Source: Microbacterium testaceum StLB037
GTDB taxonomy: Bacteria > Actinomycetota > Actinomycetes > Actinomycetales > Microbacteriaceae
NCBI RefSeq assembly: GCF_008763945.1
Contig: NZ_VTQH01000001.1
Span: forward strand, 1,426,110-1,490,109
Direction of reading: 5' to 3'
DNA: 64,000 nt
Shown here: positions 8,289 to 16,293 of the stretch, one piece after another
How positions within the stretch are numbered: position 1 is the first letter of the stretch
How the letters are laid out: the number at the start of each line of letters is the position of its first letter
Notes under the pieces: generated by a model
Told to the model about the DNA's origin: nothing
The model's input: only the letters and a program-made list of their open reading frames with translations
Database searches by the model: none
Program-made: the position numbers and the translations under genes

Positions 8289-9272
8289 TTGACCAATCTG
8301 ACACTGTCCACACCGTTCGCCACTCTGCGTCTCGCGCCCGACCGTGGCGGCGAGGTGACCTACTTCGGGGGCGCGGATGGCCGGAACGCTCTGGCATACC
8401 ACCAATGGGATGCTCCTCTCCCAGCTGACGTCGGACCGTCGTACGGTTCGAGTGAGTTGGACTGGCTATCGAAATATCGGGCAGGCTGGCAGTTCCTTTT
8501 TCCGAACTCGGGAGCGGAGTCAAGCGCACTAGGGGTTCCGGTAGCGTTCCACGGCGAAACCTCGCTAGCTCCGGTGAGGGTCGAGCACTCCACCTCGACC
8601 TCCTGCACCATCCGCACCACCGCACGCCTACCCCTCGAGTTGACTCGCACCATCTGGCTGGACCAAGACGCGCCGACCGTCCACGTCGAGCAGTCCGTAA
8701 CCAACGTCGGAACTGTCGACACCCCGTTCCTGTGGGGCCATCACCCCACCTTTCCCGCCATCCCCGGCGCCCAGGTCGACGTGCCCATAGGTGCCGCCGT
8801 CTCCGTCGAACCCGCAACACCAGGCGACCTCACGTCAACCGATTTCTCATGGCCCCTGGCCAGAAATAGGACGGGCGCGCAGATCGATGTGAGTTTCCTC
8901 CCGCATGAGCCGGGCGTGCGTTTGCTTTACCTGCACAAACTCACTGCCGGGTGGACTGCACTTCGCAATCCGCCTGGTGCGGACTCGCCCGGCGTTGCAA
9001 TCAGTTGGGACGTCGCCGCCCACCCGTTCCTCTGGCTATGGCTGCAGAACGGCGACCCCGGCTTCCCCTGGTTCGGTCGGGCGAGAATGATCGGCCTTGA
9101 GCCACAACGGGCGTGGCCTTTCGACGGGCTCGCGGGGGCCGTCTCACGTGGCCAAGCCGTCGTCGTCGCGCCAGGTCAGACGGTTCACTCGTGGTTGACC
9201 ATGACGCTTCTTTCCTCTGAACTTCCCGAAATTACTCACGTGGATCGAGAGGGCCGCATTTCGCACGGTTGA
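8289..9272 (+). CDS. Aldose 1-epimerase-like (mutarotase-family) protein
   Basis: A 327-residue beta-sandwich protein of the galactose mutarotase-like fold. It starts at a TTG (TLSTPFATLRLAPDRGG) and shows FLFPNSG, WGHHPTFPA with the paired histidines found in the active site, and a conserved-looking WLWLQNGDPGFPWFGRARMIGLEPQ end. Mutarotases interconvert sugar anomers before oxidation to lactone. It is separated from the upstream SDR by only 45 bp. The family assignment is good, the sugar specificity unknown. Confidence 0.75.
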   Translation: MTNLTLSTPFATLRLAPDRGGEVTYFGGADGRNALAYHQWDAPLPADVGPSYGSSELDWLSKYRAGWQFLFPNSGAESSALGVPVAFHGETSLAPVRVEHSTSTSCTIRTTARLPLELTRTIWLDQDAPTVHVEQSVTNVGTVDTPFLWGHHPTFPAIPGAQVDVPIGAAVSVEPATPGDLTSTDFSWPLARNRTGAQIDVSFLPHEPGVRLLYLHKLTAGWTALRNPPGADSPGVAISWDVAAHPFLWLWLQNGDPGFPWFGRARMIGLEPQRAWPFDGLAGAVSRGQAVVVAPGQTVHSWLTMTLLSSELPEITHVDREGRISHG

Positions 9273-9450
9273 GCAGGCAACATCTCACGTCGTGTGTGAT
9301 CACATTCAGGCGGGCGGCCCAGATCTCTGGCCGGAGTATCCAGCCGGTGATCGATGCACAGGTTGGCCGCAGGCGAGTTCATGCCGTTCGCCTGGTTGAC
9401 GCGCAGCTTGGGGCGAGCCCGTAGTGAGGCTTTACGTGTGGTGCTACAGT

Positions 9451-9466
9451 ATGAAACACTTTTCAT
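9451..9466. promoter_or_regulatory. KdgR/IclR-type operator before the second zinc dehydrogenase
   Basis: ATGAAACACTTTTCAT is an inverted repeat with the same ATGAA-N6-TTCAT frame as the element at 1394-1409. It is close in wording to the KdgR-type operator of IclR-family regulators. It lies 33 bp before the dehydrogenase start, just after a -10-like TACAGT (9445-9450), a position suited to repression. The rest of the 226-bp gap (9273-9498) shows nothing else clear. Confidence 0.5.
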
Positions 9467-9498
9467 AACAATGAAGTAGTTGGCGACGAGGGAGTCCC

Positions 9499-10557
9499 AT
9501 GGAAACGATGCAAGCGTTGGTTCTCGCTGAGGTCGGCAAGGTCGCGGTGGTGGAGAAAGGCATCCCTGAGCCCGGTCCCAACGACGCAGTGGTCAAGACC
9601 ACCAGAGCGATGGTCTGCACCTCAGACATCCATACTGTCGCCGGCGGTATCGCCGTGCCGAATGGGCGCACCCTCGGCCACGAATCCGTGGGCGTTGTTC
9701 ATGCCATCGGCTCAGCAGTCACCGGCATCGCCGTAGGTGATCGAGTCGCCGTCAGCGCTATCACTCCGTGCTTCGAGTGCCACCCGTGCCAAACGGGACA
9801 CACTTCGCATTGCGAAGGCATGCTCGGGGGCTACAAGGCTACGGGCGCGCGTGACGGGAACATGGCCGAATACTTTCTCGTCAACAACGCTCGAGGCAAT
9901 CTCGCCCTCATCCCCGACGGTGTAAGTGATGATCAGGCTGTGTATGTCACAGACATGCTTACAACCGGATTGATGGGGGCCGAGAATTGCGAGCTGCGAT
10001 TGGGTGAAACCGTGGCGATCTTCGGCCAAGGACCGGTGGGCCTGTCGGCAACCATTGGAGCGCGTCTCCTCGGCGCCGGTCGGATCATTGTCGTGGAGTC
10101 CGTTCCGGCCCGACAGAACCTCGCTCGCCAATTCGGGGCGGACGATGTTGTCGACTACACGCAGGGCGATTCGGTGCAGCAAATCCTTGAGCTGACGGGC
10201 GGAGAAGGTGTCGATGCCTCCATCGAGGCTCTCGGGGCGACACAAACGTTCGACTCCGCTTTCCGCGTGTTGAAGCCTCGCGGCAGACTCTCCAACATTG
10301 GTTACCACTCCAGCCCCGAGCCGCTGCCCATCGACATCGCTGCCTTTGGTCTGGGTCACGGAGACCAAAAAATTCGCGGCGGCCTCTGTCCCGGTGGGAG
10401 CGAGCGCATCGGCCGTATCCTCCGGCTGATCGAGGGAGGACGCATTGACCCGACCCCGATGACGACTCACACCTTTGCGTTTCGCGACGTCGAGACGGCG
10501 TTCGATCTCATGGGGACGAAAGAAGACGGCATCATCAAGCCGCTCATCACTTTCTGA
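9499..10557 (+). CDS. Zinc-dependent secondary alcohol dehydrogenase
   Basis: A 352-residue MDR dehydrogenase. Catalytic zinc ligands are visible in MVCTSDIH and GHESVG; the structural zinc lobe has all four cysteines (CFECHPCQTGHTSHC). The cofactor motif GQGPVGL lies at about residue 175. The wording (VGDRVAVSAITPC, RDGNMAEYF, YVTDMLTTGL) is close to bacterial and archaeal isopropanol or secondary alcohol dehydrogenases. It is preceded by an IclR-type operator-like palindrome at 9451-9466, so its expression is probably tied to the cluster regulator. Whether the substrate is a polyol or a short alcohol cannot be told. Confidence 0.9.
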   Translation: METMQALVLAEVGKVAVVEKGIPEPGPNDAVVKTTRAMVCTSDIHTVAGGIAVPNGRTLGHESVGVVHAIGSAVTGIAVGDRVAVSAITPCFECHPCQTGHTSHCEGMLGGYKATGARDGNMAEYFLVNNARGNLALIPDGVSDDQAVYVTDMLTTGLMGAENCELRLGETVAIFGQGPVGLSATIGARLLGAGRIIVVESVPARQNLARQFGADDVVDYTQGDSVQQILELTGGEGVDASIEALGATQTFDSAFRVLKPRGRLSNIGYHSSPEPLPIDIAAFGLGHGDQKIRGGLCPGGSERIGRILRLIEGGRIDPTPMTTHTFAFRDVETAFDLMGTKEDGIIKPLITF

Positions 10558-10663
10558 GCGAGGGTGCGCAAGGACGCCTCGGCCGGCCATTCTCGGCCGA
10601 AGCCACGATCACGTGCTGATTCGGGTGCGACGGGCGCGCGACTCACAGAGGAAAGGTAGAGCA

Positions 10664-11941
10664 TTGCCGAACTGGCGCATCCGCGATTACCACGCCGAGG
10701 ATGTCGACGGCATCCTGCGGCTTTGGGAGGAGGTCACCAGGGGAGGTATCGAGCCGGTCTATAGCCTCTCTGAGGTGCTGACATCCTGCGCAAAAGACCA
10801 CGCCGTGGTCGCCGTCGCTGGCGATCAAGTTGTCGGGGCCGCCATCGGTCGAACCGCGCATGCGCAGGGGTGGGTGGTCTTCCTCGCGACTGCGGTCCAC
10901 GCACGTCGGGAGGGGATGGGGTCGTCCCTGCTTGCAGCTTTGGAGTCGCGAATGGCACCGCAGGGTATCTCCAAGCTCTCCGCACTGATGCCCGCCGCAG
11001 AGACACGGGTGGGGGTGTTCCTCCAACAGGGCTTCGAGCTGAAGCAGGACCTGCACTACTTCGAGCGCCGCATTCCCGTACAACGTGAGGAGCTTCGACG
11101 ACTAGCCGAGCTTGGCGGGCGCGTCCTTCCTCGTGGACTTTGGGACGACGTACGCGGAATGGGTAGCGAGAAAGAACTGCTCGAACGGCGCGTCGTTCTG
11201 CCGCTCGCACAGACGGAGCTCGCGGATCGGTTCGGAGTCGTGCCGCCTCGAGCGATTGTGCTGTTCGGCCCACCCGGCACCGGAAAGACCACATTCGCGA
11301 AAGCAATCGCGTCCCGTCTGGAGTGGTCGTTCGTTGAGGTCTTCCCTTCACGACTCGCCGCGCACCCGGGGGGCCTCGCCGGGGCGTTGCGCGAAACGTT
11401 TGCTCTGATCGCGGAACTCGAGCATGCGGTCGTTTTCATCGACGAGGTGGAGGAGATCGCCTCTCACCGCCAGGGGGAACCGCCGTCTCCAACCCAAGGG
11501 GTGACGAATGAACTGCTGAAAATCATCCCCGCGTTTCGCGAACAGCCCGGACGCCTCCTCATCTGCGCAACCAACTTCATCCGATCCCTGGACGCCGCGT
11601 TCCTGCGTCACGGGCGTTTCGATTACGTCATCCCCATCGGCTTGCCCGACCCGCAAGCCCGTGACGCAATTTGGAGTCGGTACATTCCCGACTCTGCTAA
11701 AGACATCCACGTCGTTCGGCTCGTGGAGATGACTGAGGGATTTTCGCCTGCGGACATCGAGTTTGCTGCACGTAAAGCCTCGCAGTCCGCACTCGAGGAG
11801 GCTGTGGACGATGCGGATGACAATTCCCAGGGCCCGCGTATGAAGCACTACCTGAGTGCAATTGCGGGGACTCGTGCAACAGTCTCGGACGAGGTTGCCC
11901 GCGACTTCCTCGACGACATCGAGACGGTCGGCAGGCTTTGA
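10664..11941 (+). CDS. GNAT acetyltransferase fused to AAA+ ATPase
   Basis: A 425-residue two-domain protein. Start taken at the TTG at 10664 (LPNWRIRDYHAED), preceded by GAGGAAAGG. Residues about 3-145 are a GNAT N-acetyltransferase (VVGAAIGRTAHAQG, then the acetyl-CoA loop RREGMGSSLLAALE). Residues about 165-425 are a CDC48/ARC-like AAA+ module: WDDVRGM, Walker A GPPGTGKT, Walker B VVFIDEVEE, sensor-1 Asn in CATN and an arginine-finger-like LRHGRFD. The AAA+ lid follows (FSPADIEFAARKAS). The fusion is unusual; acetylation coupled to remodelling of a client protein is conceivable but not shown. It lies between two metabolic genes of the same strand. Confidence 0.85.
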   Translation: MPNWRIRDYHAEDVDGILRLWEEVTRGGIEPVYSLSEVLTSCAKDHAVVAVAGDQVVGAAIGRTAHAQGWVVFLATAVHARREGMGSSLLAALESRMAPQGISKLSALMPAAETRVGVFLQQGFELKQDLHYFERRIPVQREELRRLAELGGRVLPRGLWDDVRGMGSEKELLERRVVLPLAQTELADRFGVVPPRAIVLFGPPGTGKTTFAKAIASRLEWSFVEVFPSRLAAHPGGLAGALRETFALIAELEHAVVFIDEVEEIASHRQGEPPSPTQGVTNELLKIIPAFREQPGRLLICATNFIRSLDAAFLRHGRFDYVIPIGLPDPQARDAIWSRYIPDSAKDIHVVRLVEMTEGFSPADIEFAARKASQSALEEAVDDADDNSQGPRMKHYLSAIAGTRATVSDEVARDFLDDIETVGRL

Positions 11942-12124
11942 GACAGCTGGGTGGCTGCCGACTCATCGGAAGGCTGGCTTGTACTTGCCCTCGAGCCGAA
12001 GCGTGCCCCGACCATATCGACCGTCGCGGACGCGATCAAGTACGCCGCCCGCTCTCACTCACGCCCTGACGCCGGTGTCCGTTATCAAGTTGGGCGACCA
12101 GCTCCACGGCTGACCGGAGACTAC

Positions 12125-12910
12125 ATGTTGACGAAGAACCAGGTCGAAGCTCTCGCCGCGGAATTGGTCGAGGCCGACCGCAAAAGAGGAACGGTCCGGC
12201 GCATCACCGCGCGATACCCCAATGCCACGGTCGAGGATTCCTACGCCATTCAGACGACGTGGAGTGAGTGGAAGGCTGCAGCCGGACACAAGATCGTCGG
12301 GCACAAGATAGGGCTCGCTTCCGCAACCACGGAGGACATGACCGGGATCACCGATCCGAACCACGGGGTCATCTTCGATGACACCATCTTCGACTCGCGT
12401 ATCCAGATCGATAGCGAGAGGCGTTCGGACGTACGCGTCCAAGTTGAACTCGCATTGGTTCTGAGTACCCCCCTTCAGGGCCCTGACCGCACGGTCGACG
12501 ACGTACTCGCGGCAATCGGCTACGCCGTACCAGCCCTCGGAATCCTGAACTCAAGCATGGAGGTTCGAGGCCGCACCAGCGTTGACACCATTGGCGCCAA
12601 CGCCGACTACGGCGCCACCGTCATCGGAACCACCCGGATGCGCCCCGACGAGATCGACCTTGACTGGATACCCGGCGTGCTGTGGAAGAACGGAAAAGTT
12701 GTCGAAACCGGTGTCTCGGCCGGCGTCGTGGCGAGTGCAGTCAGGCGCGTCGCTTGGCTAGCGAACAAGCTCGACCAGCACGGATCGCGCCTAGAGGCCG
12801 GCGACCTCATCCTCGCAGGATCTTTCACTCGGCCCGTATGGGTCAACGGCGGCGATGACCTCCTCTGCGACTTCGGGCCGATGGGAGAGGTCCGGTGCCG
12901 GTTCGTCTGA
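12125..12910 (+). CDS. 2-keto-4-pentenoate hydratase/2-oxohept-3-enedioate hydratase-like (FAH superfamily)
   Basis: A 261-residue member of the MhpD/HpcG branch of the fumarylacetoacetate hydrolase superfamily. The ATG at 12125 has GGAG a few bases upstream; the in-frame extension further left is not family-like. Visible: GHKIGLAS, the metal-ligand region VQVELALVL, a conserved SSMEVRG-type segment, GVVASAVRRVAWLANKL, and GDLILAGSFTRPVWV near the end. These enzymes add water to 2-oxo-alkenoates or act on 2-oxo-3-deoxy acids, which suits the end of a non-phosphorylative sugar-acid route. It is 183 bp after the GNAT-AAA+ gene; that gap shows no clear signal. Confidence 0.85.
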   Translation: MLTKNQVEALAAELVEADRKRGTVRRITARYPNATVEDSYAIQTTWSEWKAAAGHKIVGHKIGLASATTEDMTGITDPNHGVIFDDTIFDSRIQIDSERRSDVRVQVELALVLSTPLQGPDRTVDDVLAAIGYAVPALGILNSSMEVRGRTSVDTIGANADYGATVIGTTRMRPDEIDLDWIPGVLWKNGKVVETGVSAGVVASAVRRVAWLANKLDQHGSRLEAGDLILAGSFTRPVWVNGGDDLLCDFGPMGEVRCRFV

Positions 12911-13155
12911 AGCCCGCCGTCTCGCGACATGCTCTTCGCGGCCCGACTTGCGAGACGGGACCGAGAACCGACGCCCGGAGCGAACACGCACCGGTTGTGT
13001 CGTCTACTGAAGTGTTCGCACGGCCCGAGCTGACCATCTACGGCTGGCAGCAACGGCGCACGGGCGAGGTATCTTCTCGTTGCCCAATGTCGGCCGAGCG
13101 TTGGTCGACGCCGCCTCCGGTGACGGCCCGCGGCGACATGCCGATAAAGGCTCAA

Positions 13156-13211
13156 TTAGACATGTCTAACGGTCGAGAACACCTGACAAGCGGGATGGGC
13201 CGGGCTACCGT
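13156..13211 (+). promoter_or_regulatory. 14-bp palindrome and promoter
   Basis: TTAGACATGTCTAA is a perfect palindrome at 13156-13169. It is followed by -35 CTGACA (13183-13188), a 17-bp spacer and -10 TACCGT (13206-13211). Transcription should start near 13218 and read into the antitoxin-like gene. The palindrome has the size of a dimeric repressor or activator site. The remaining 12911-13155 stretch holds no recognisable gene. Confidence 0.5.
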
Positions 13212-13268
13212 GGTCAGTTACCCCTTGCCGTTCCAGGCCGAGAGGGAAGTCGAGAGGCGGAGGATGTG

Positions 13269-13349
13269 ATGCGCCCGCGTCGAGTCTGGATTCACTCGCT
13301 CCGTGTCCATCGTCCGGACAGTTCGGCAGACCAGTGGGCGACGGGATGA
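13269..13349 (+). CDS. Possible 26-residue leader ORF
   Basis: An ATG at 13269, five bases after CGGAGG, opens a 26-codon frame beginning MRPRRVWIHSLRVHRPD. Its TGA at 13347-13349 is four bases before the GTG start of the next gene, which itself has a weak ribosome site. This arrangement suggests a translated leader that couples to the downstream gene. No homology is recognised. Confidence 0.3.
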   Translation: MRPRRVWIHSLRVHRPDSSADQWATG

Positions 13350-13353
13350 GATT

Positions 13354-14277
13354 GTGACCGACGGTGGACGTCATCGGCGCAGAGTGGATCTGACACCTGA
13401 GGACGCGGCTCTAGTCAGTTGGGCCGACAGCAGTTGTCCCCCTTCCCTCCAGCCACTCATGGAGCGACTGAACCGTACCGGGATCTCGACGCTGGCTGTG
13501 AACCAGGGCTGGTGGCCCCTGCTCAGGCGGGTGGACGCCCAAATCGCCGCCCTCGAACCGCGGTACCGGGTGGTTCGGTTAGGCGCGGAGCTGGGGGTGC
13601 TCGATCTTGCAGTCCATCCGGACGATCTCAGCGAGGAGGTCGAGAACCTCGTCGACGAAGCCCAATACGAATCGACGCGAACTTGCGAAATCTGCGCAGA
13701 CCGCGGGCGGGCCTACCGTCAGGGTGATTGGCTCATCACGCTCTGTACTGACCATGCCCGCGCCCGAGGAGCTCGACCGGCGCGGACCGATGCTGACATC
13801 TCGGACGCCGTCCCCAAGCCCACAGATCGCGAGCTCGCGTTCGCCCTCTCTGCCGGAATACCCGCCTCGGCGTTCGCAGCGCAGGCCCGTCGCGAAAACG
13901 AGATCTACCTCCAGATATCAGCGGACGCCGACGAGGCAGAGATGGCTTCCTGGCTGTCCACCGCAGGGGTTGCGCGTCTAGCGGGCCTCACCTCCGCTGA
14001 AGTAAGTGGTCTCCGCCGGCGGGGTGAGCTATTTGCGGGCCGTCGACGAACTGGTCGCTACGCGTTCCCGCGCTGGCAGTTCGACATGCAGAACAGACCC
14101 CTCGTTGGTTTGAGGGCCGTCCTCGCCGCGCTTGGCGACGAAGACCCCATCAGCGTCAGCATCATGATGACCACCCCGCTCGAGGGGCTCGACGGTCTCG
14201 CTCCCGTGCAGTGGCTGGCGAGGGAGCGACGGGTTCAGGCCGTCACTCAACTGATGGACGAATGGCAGTGGACGTGA
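13354..14277 (+). CDS. Protein with zinc-knuckle region, HTH and antitoxin-like (MbcA/ParS-like) C-terminal domain
   Basis: About 307 residues from the GTG at 13354; an in-frame GTG at 13303 is an alternative. The first third (VDLTPEDAALVSWAD, NQGWWPLLRRVDAQIAALEP) is followed by a small metal-binding-like module, CEICADRG then LCTDHA. After a linker comes a MerR/Xre-like helix-turn-helix (VARLAGLTSAEVSGLRRRG, FPRWQF). The C-terminus (LVGLRAVLAALG ending VTQLMDEWQW) resembles the toxin-binding domain of MbcA/ParS/Xre antitoxins. No RES-domain toxin lies next to it. Function unknown; DNA binding is likely. Confidence 0.6.
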   Translation: MTDGGRHRRRVDLTPEDAALVSWADSSCPPSLQPLMERLNRTGISTLAVNQGWWPLLRRVDAQIAALEPRYRVVRLGAELGVLDLAVHPDDLSEEVENLVDEAQYESTRTCEICADRGRAYRQGDWLITLCTDHARARGARPARTDADISDAVPKPTDRELAFALSAGIPASAFAAQARRENEIYLQISADADEAEMASWLSTAGVARLAGLTSAEVSGLRRRGELFAGRRRTGRYAFPRWQFDMQNRPLVGLRAVLAALGDEDPISVSIMMTTPLEGLDGLAPVQWLARERRVQAVTQLMDEWQWT

Positions 14278-14299
14278 GCGGCGCCGCCAGTCACTTCAC

Positions 14300-14318
14300 G
14301 GCGACCCCTCGGGTCGCC
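14300..14318 (+). terminator. Terminator-like hairpin
   Basis: GGCGACCC and GGGTCGCC pair perfectly around a three-base loop, 22 bp after the stop at 14277. No U-run follows, as is common in high-GC actinobacteria. Confidence 0.5.
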
Positions 14319-14419
14319 CCGGTTCCAGCGATATTTCACCTCGCGACCGGCGTTCTGACTTCCGCTCCCCCGGCCCCCTGAACACGGCTGAAAACCCTGC
14401 ACGTCGGCGGGCTAACGCT

Positions 14420-14839
14420 GTGAGTGTGGACGACGGAGTCAGCGCGCGAGACCTCTGGAACTCCATCGTGCCTCCGCGGAGGGTTCCGCTCGAGGCGCCG
14501 AGGACGCGTCGTGGCAGCGCTACGACGCCCGCTCGTTCCGTTCCACCGACCCGGCAGCCCGACCGCCCCTTTGTTGTGATTCTCCTTGCGCAGGTTCCAC
14601 GTAGTGGTCGGGGATCACGGTTGTGGCGGTGTTGCCGCCGTGAACTCCGCCGCACCGACGATGGCCCGCATTATCGTGTTGAACACCGCGGGACTTTGCT
14701 CGGCTGGGCGACAACGGTGAAAGTCGCGGGCGAGCGGTTGCACCGGGCGATCATCTCCGAAGGCGTACCGGCCGGTCGTATCAACGGCAGCTGGCATGCG
14801 GAGGAAACTGACGCGTTGCGGGCAGCAGCCCGCTCGTGA
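14420..14839 (+). other. Doubtful ORF (139 codons)
   Basis: A GTG-started frame with an Arg/Pro-rich first half and a more protein-like second half (HRGTLLGWATTVKVAGERLH). No family is recognised. Composition changes midway, so it may be a frameshifted or degraded gene. The region 14319-14850 otherwise shows nothing certain. Confidence 0.2.
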
Positions 14840-14850
14840 AGGAGGGGTGA

Positions 14851-15126
14851 ATGGTCGACGGGGTGACGGGTGTCGAACGTATCGTAAGTGCGCGTTACGC
14901 CGAGCTGCCCGACGATGCGCGGCGGGCGTGGTCAGCCGTGGGCATTAACGTCCGAGTGAATGCCAACCTGGAATTCGTACTGACCGATGACACGAACCCC
15001 ACGTTGAGGTACGCAACTGTCAGGGGCGGCATGTACTTCGGCCTCAGCTGCTATCTCCAGGAGCTTCTCGACGCGCCCGACGCGGACGCATCGCAGATCC
15101 GTCATAGTCTGATCAGCGCACTTTGA
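14851..15126 (+). CDS. Small protein of unknown function
   Basis: A 91-residue protein beginning MVDGVTGVERIVSARYAELP. A strong ribosome site (AAGGAGGGG) lies six bases before the ATG, which is the main argument that it is real. It is acidic, has one short hydrophobic patch (GGMYFGLSCYLQ) and no signal peptide. No family is recognised. It follows a doubtful ORF on the same strand and ends before the convergent GntR gene. Confidence 0.5.
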   Translation: MVDGVTGVERIVSARYAELPDDARRAWSAVGINVRVNANLEFVLTDDTNPTLRYATVRGGMYFGLSCYLQELLDAPDADASQIRHSLISAL

Positions 15127-15240
15127 TAAGCCGACCCGTCGCCACGGCCACCATTCCGCCACAGGGCGCTTGCGGCATGAACGCCGCGGCAGCCGTAAGC
15201 TCGATGCCGTGCCCCGCGTCTGCGCGCGCGAGTTGTCACG

Positions 15241-15888
15241 CTAGCTCGGGTCGCGGCCGTCGACGCCGTAGAACTCTTTAGGGTGCTCCCAAAGAGATGC
15301 CGCTATCAACTCCTGGATGTGTTCCCCTGTGAGCTGCGCGGCTCGTTCTCCCGTCGAGGCCTGCACAGCCTCGACAATCTGGCGATGCGCCACATGAAAG
15401 GCGTCGGCGTCGACGAGGTGCTCCGTGAAGCTGTCCTCGTCTTGTTCGAGGCGGGCAAGAACCAACGCATGAAGGACGCCGACCGGCTCGTGTGACAGAA
15501 GTCCCCCAAGAGCATGATGAAACGACAGGTCGTGCTGAGCGTTCACAGCGTCTTCCAGGTCGGAGAGATCCGTGGCGAGAGCTGCGAGTCGAGCTACGAG
15601 AATCTCTTCCAGTCCCCCGAGGCACGTCCACAGCTGCTCGAGGAGCTCAGGCGAACGTTCGGGCACCGCAACACCTCGATTGGGTTGAGTGGCGAGGAGC
15701 CCCTCTGCTCGGGCGCGCACGAAGGCTTCGCGGACGGAAGCGCGGCTGCGGTTCAAAGCGGCTGCGAAGTCCTGCTCGCGAAGTGGGGTGCCTGGGGGGA
15801 GGCCGTCGCGCAGTACACGTCGCACCTCGGAATAGACCTCATCTGCAGCAGACGTTCTCACGTGTCCCCTCTCGCATCGCGATTCCAT
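15241..15888 (-). CDS. GntR-family regulator (FCD/FadR subfamily)
   Basis: A 215-residue regulator. The winged helix is clear at about residues 12-78 (VYSEVRRVLRDGLPPGTPLREQ, LNRSRASVREAFVRARAEGLL, NRGVAVPE). The rest is a short all-helical FCD effector domain with candidate metal-binding histidines (LSFHHALGG, FHVAHRQIVEAV, GEHIQELI). FCD regulators respond to small organic acids. Two starts are possible: ATG at 15888 or GTG at 15861. The upstream region contains a 20-G run (20 C on the coding strand) 33-52 bp before the ATG, which could affect its promoter. No obvious target gene is adjacent. Confidence 0.85.
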   Translation of the reverse strand: MESRCERGHVRTSAADEVYSEVRRVLRDGLPPGTPLREQDFAAALNRSRASVREAFVRARAEGLLATQPNRGVAVPERSPELLEQLWTCLGGLEEILVARLAALATDLSDLEDAVNAQHDLSFHHALGGLLSHEPVGVLHALVLARLEQDEDSFTEHLVDADAFHVAHRQIVEAVQASTGERAAQLTGEHIQELIAASLWEHPKEFYGVDGRDPS

Positions 15889-15920
15889 TTTGCGTCACCG
15901 GCGGTGGTTGACCGTCAAGT

Positions 15921-15940
15921 GGGGGGGGGGGGGGGGGGGG
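15921..15940. repeat. Homopolymer run of 20 G
   Basis: Twenty consecutive G residues lie 33-52 bp upstream of the GntR start codon, within the likely promoter. Such runs mutate by slippage and may also be miscounted in assembly. Confidence 0.9.
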
Positions 15941-16024
15941 CGAGCCGACGCGCGGCGCGCATCGTCGACACCGCTTTCCACGCCCATGACTGCCCCGTCG
16001 ACGGCCTCCGAGGTCGCAACGGCA

Positions 16025-16055
16025 TTGTCGACAAACAGTCGCGCGTTGTCGACAA
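16025..16055. repeat. Two TTGTCGACAA palindromes 21 bp apart
   Basis: Perfect 10-bp palindromes TTGTCGACAA occur at 16025-16034 and 16046-16055. The 21-bp spacing places them on the same helical face, as for a cooperative dimer-of-dimers operator. Confidence 0.7.
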
Positions 16056-16098
16056 GAGGGCGCCGCCACCGTGCAGGAACATGTAAGCATGCTTTCTA

Positions 16099-16293
16099 GC
16101 CAAGGTTGACCAGCTCTGCCAAGGTCACCTTGGCGCCATCTAGCCGCGTGATTCCGCGGCTGGAAGGAGGGTTGCCAAGGTTGCCAAGGTAGTAGGTAAT
16201 TCATGAGAAGAAAAAGAGAGAGAGATAGAGATAGGGCCCCCAGCTCTCTCTTTTTCTCTTATGGATACCTACACCGCACTTGTCGACCTTGGC
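16099..16293. repeat. GCCAAGGT iteron-like repeat cluster
   Basis: GCCAAGGT occurs at 16099-16106, 16118-16125, 16174-16181 and 16183-16190, and its complement ACCTTGGC at 16127-16134 and 16286-16293. Copies two and three form a perfect palindrome GCCAAGGTCACCTTGGC. Six octamer copies in under 200 bp suggest a multi-site protein-binding region. Confidence 0.65.
16206..16260. repeat. Purine/pyrimidine inverted repeat
   Basis: An AG-rich arm (16206-16222) pairs with a CT-rich arm (16244-16260) at 15 of 17 positions around a loop containing GGGCCCCC. It could form a hairpin in RNA; it sits inside the gene-free, repeat-rich region. Confidence 0.5.

Noticed and set aside
11942-12124. Separate small gene before the hydratase
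   Set aside because: The open frame is simply an in-frame extension without a start signal or recognisable family.
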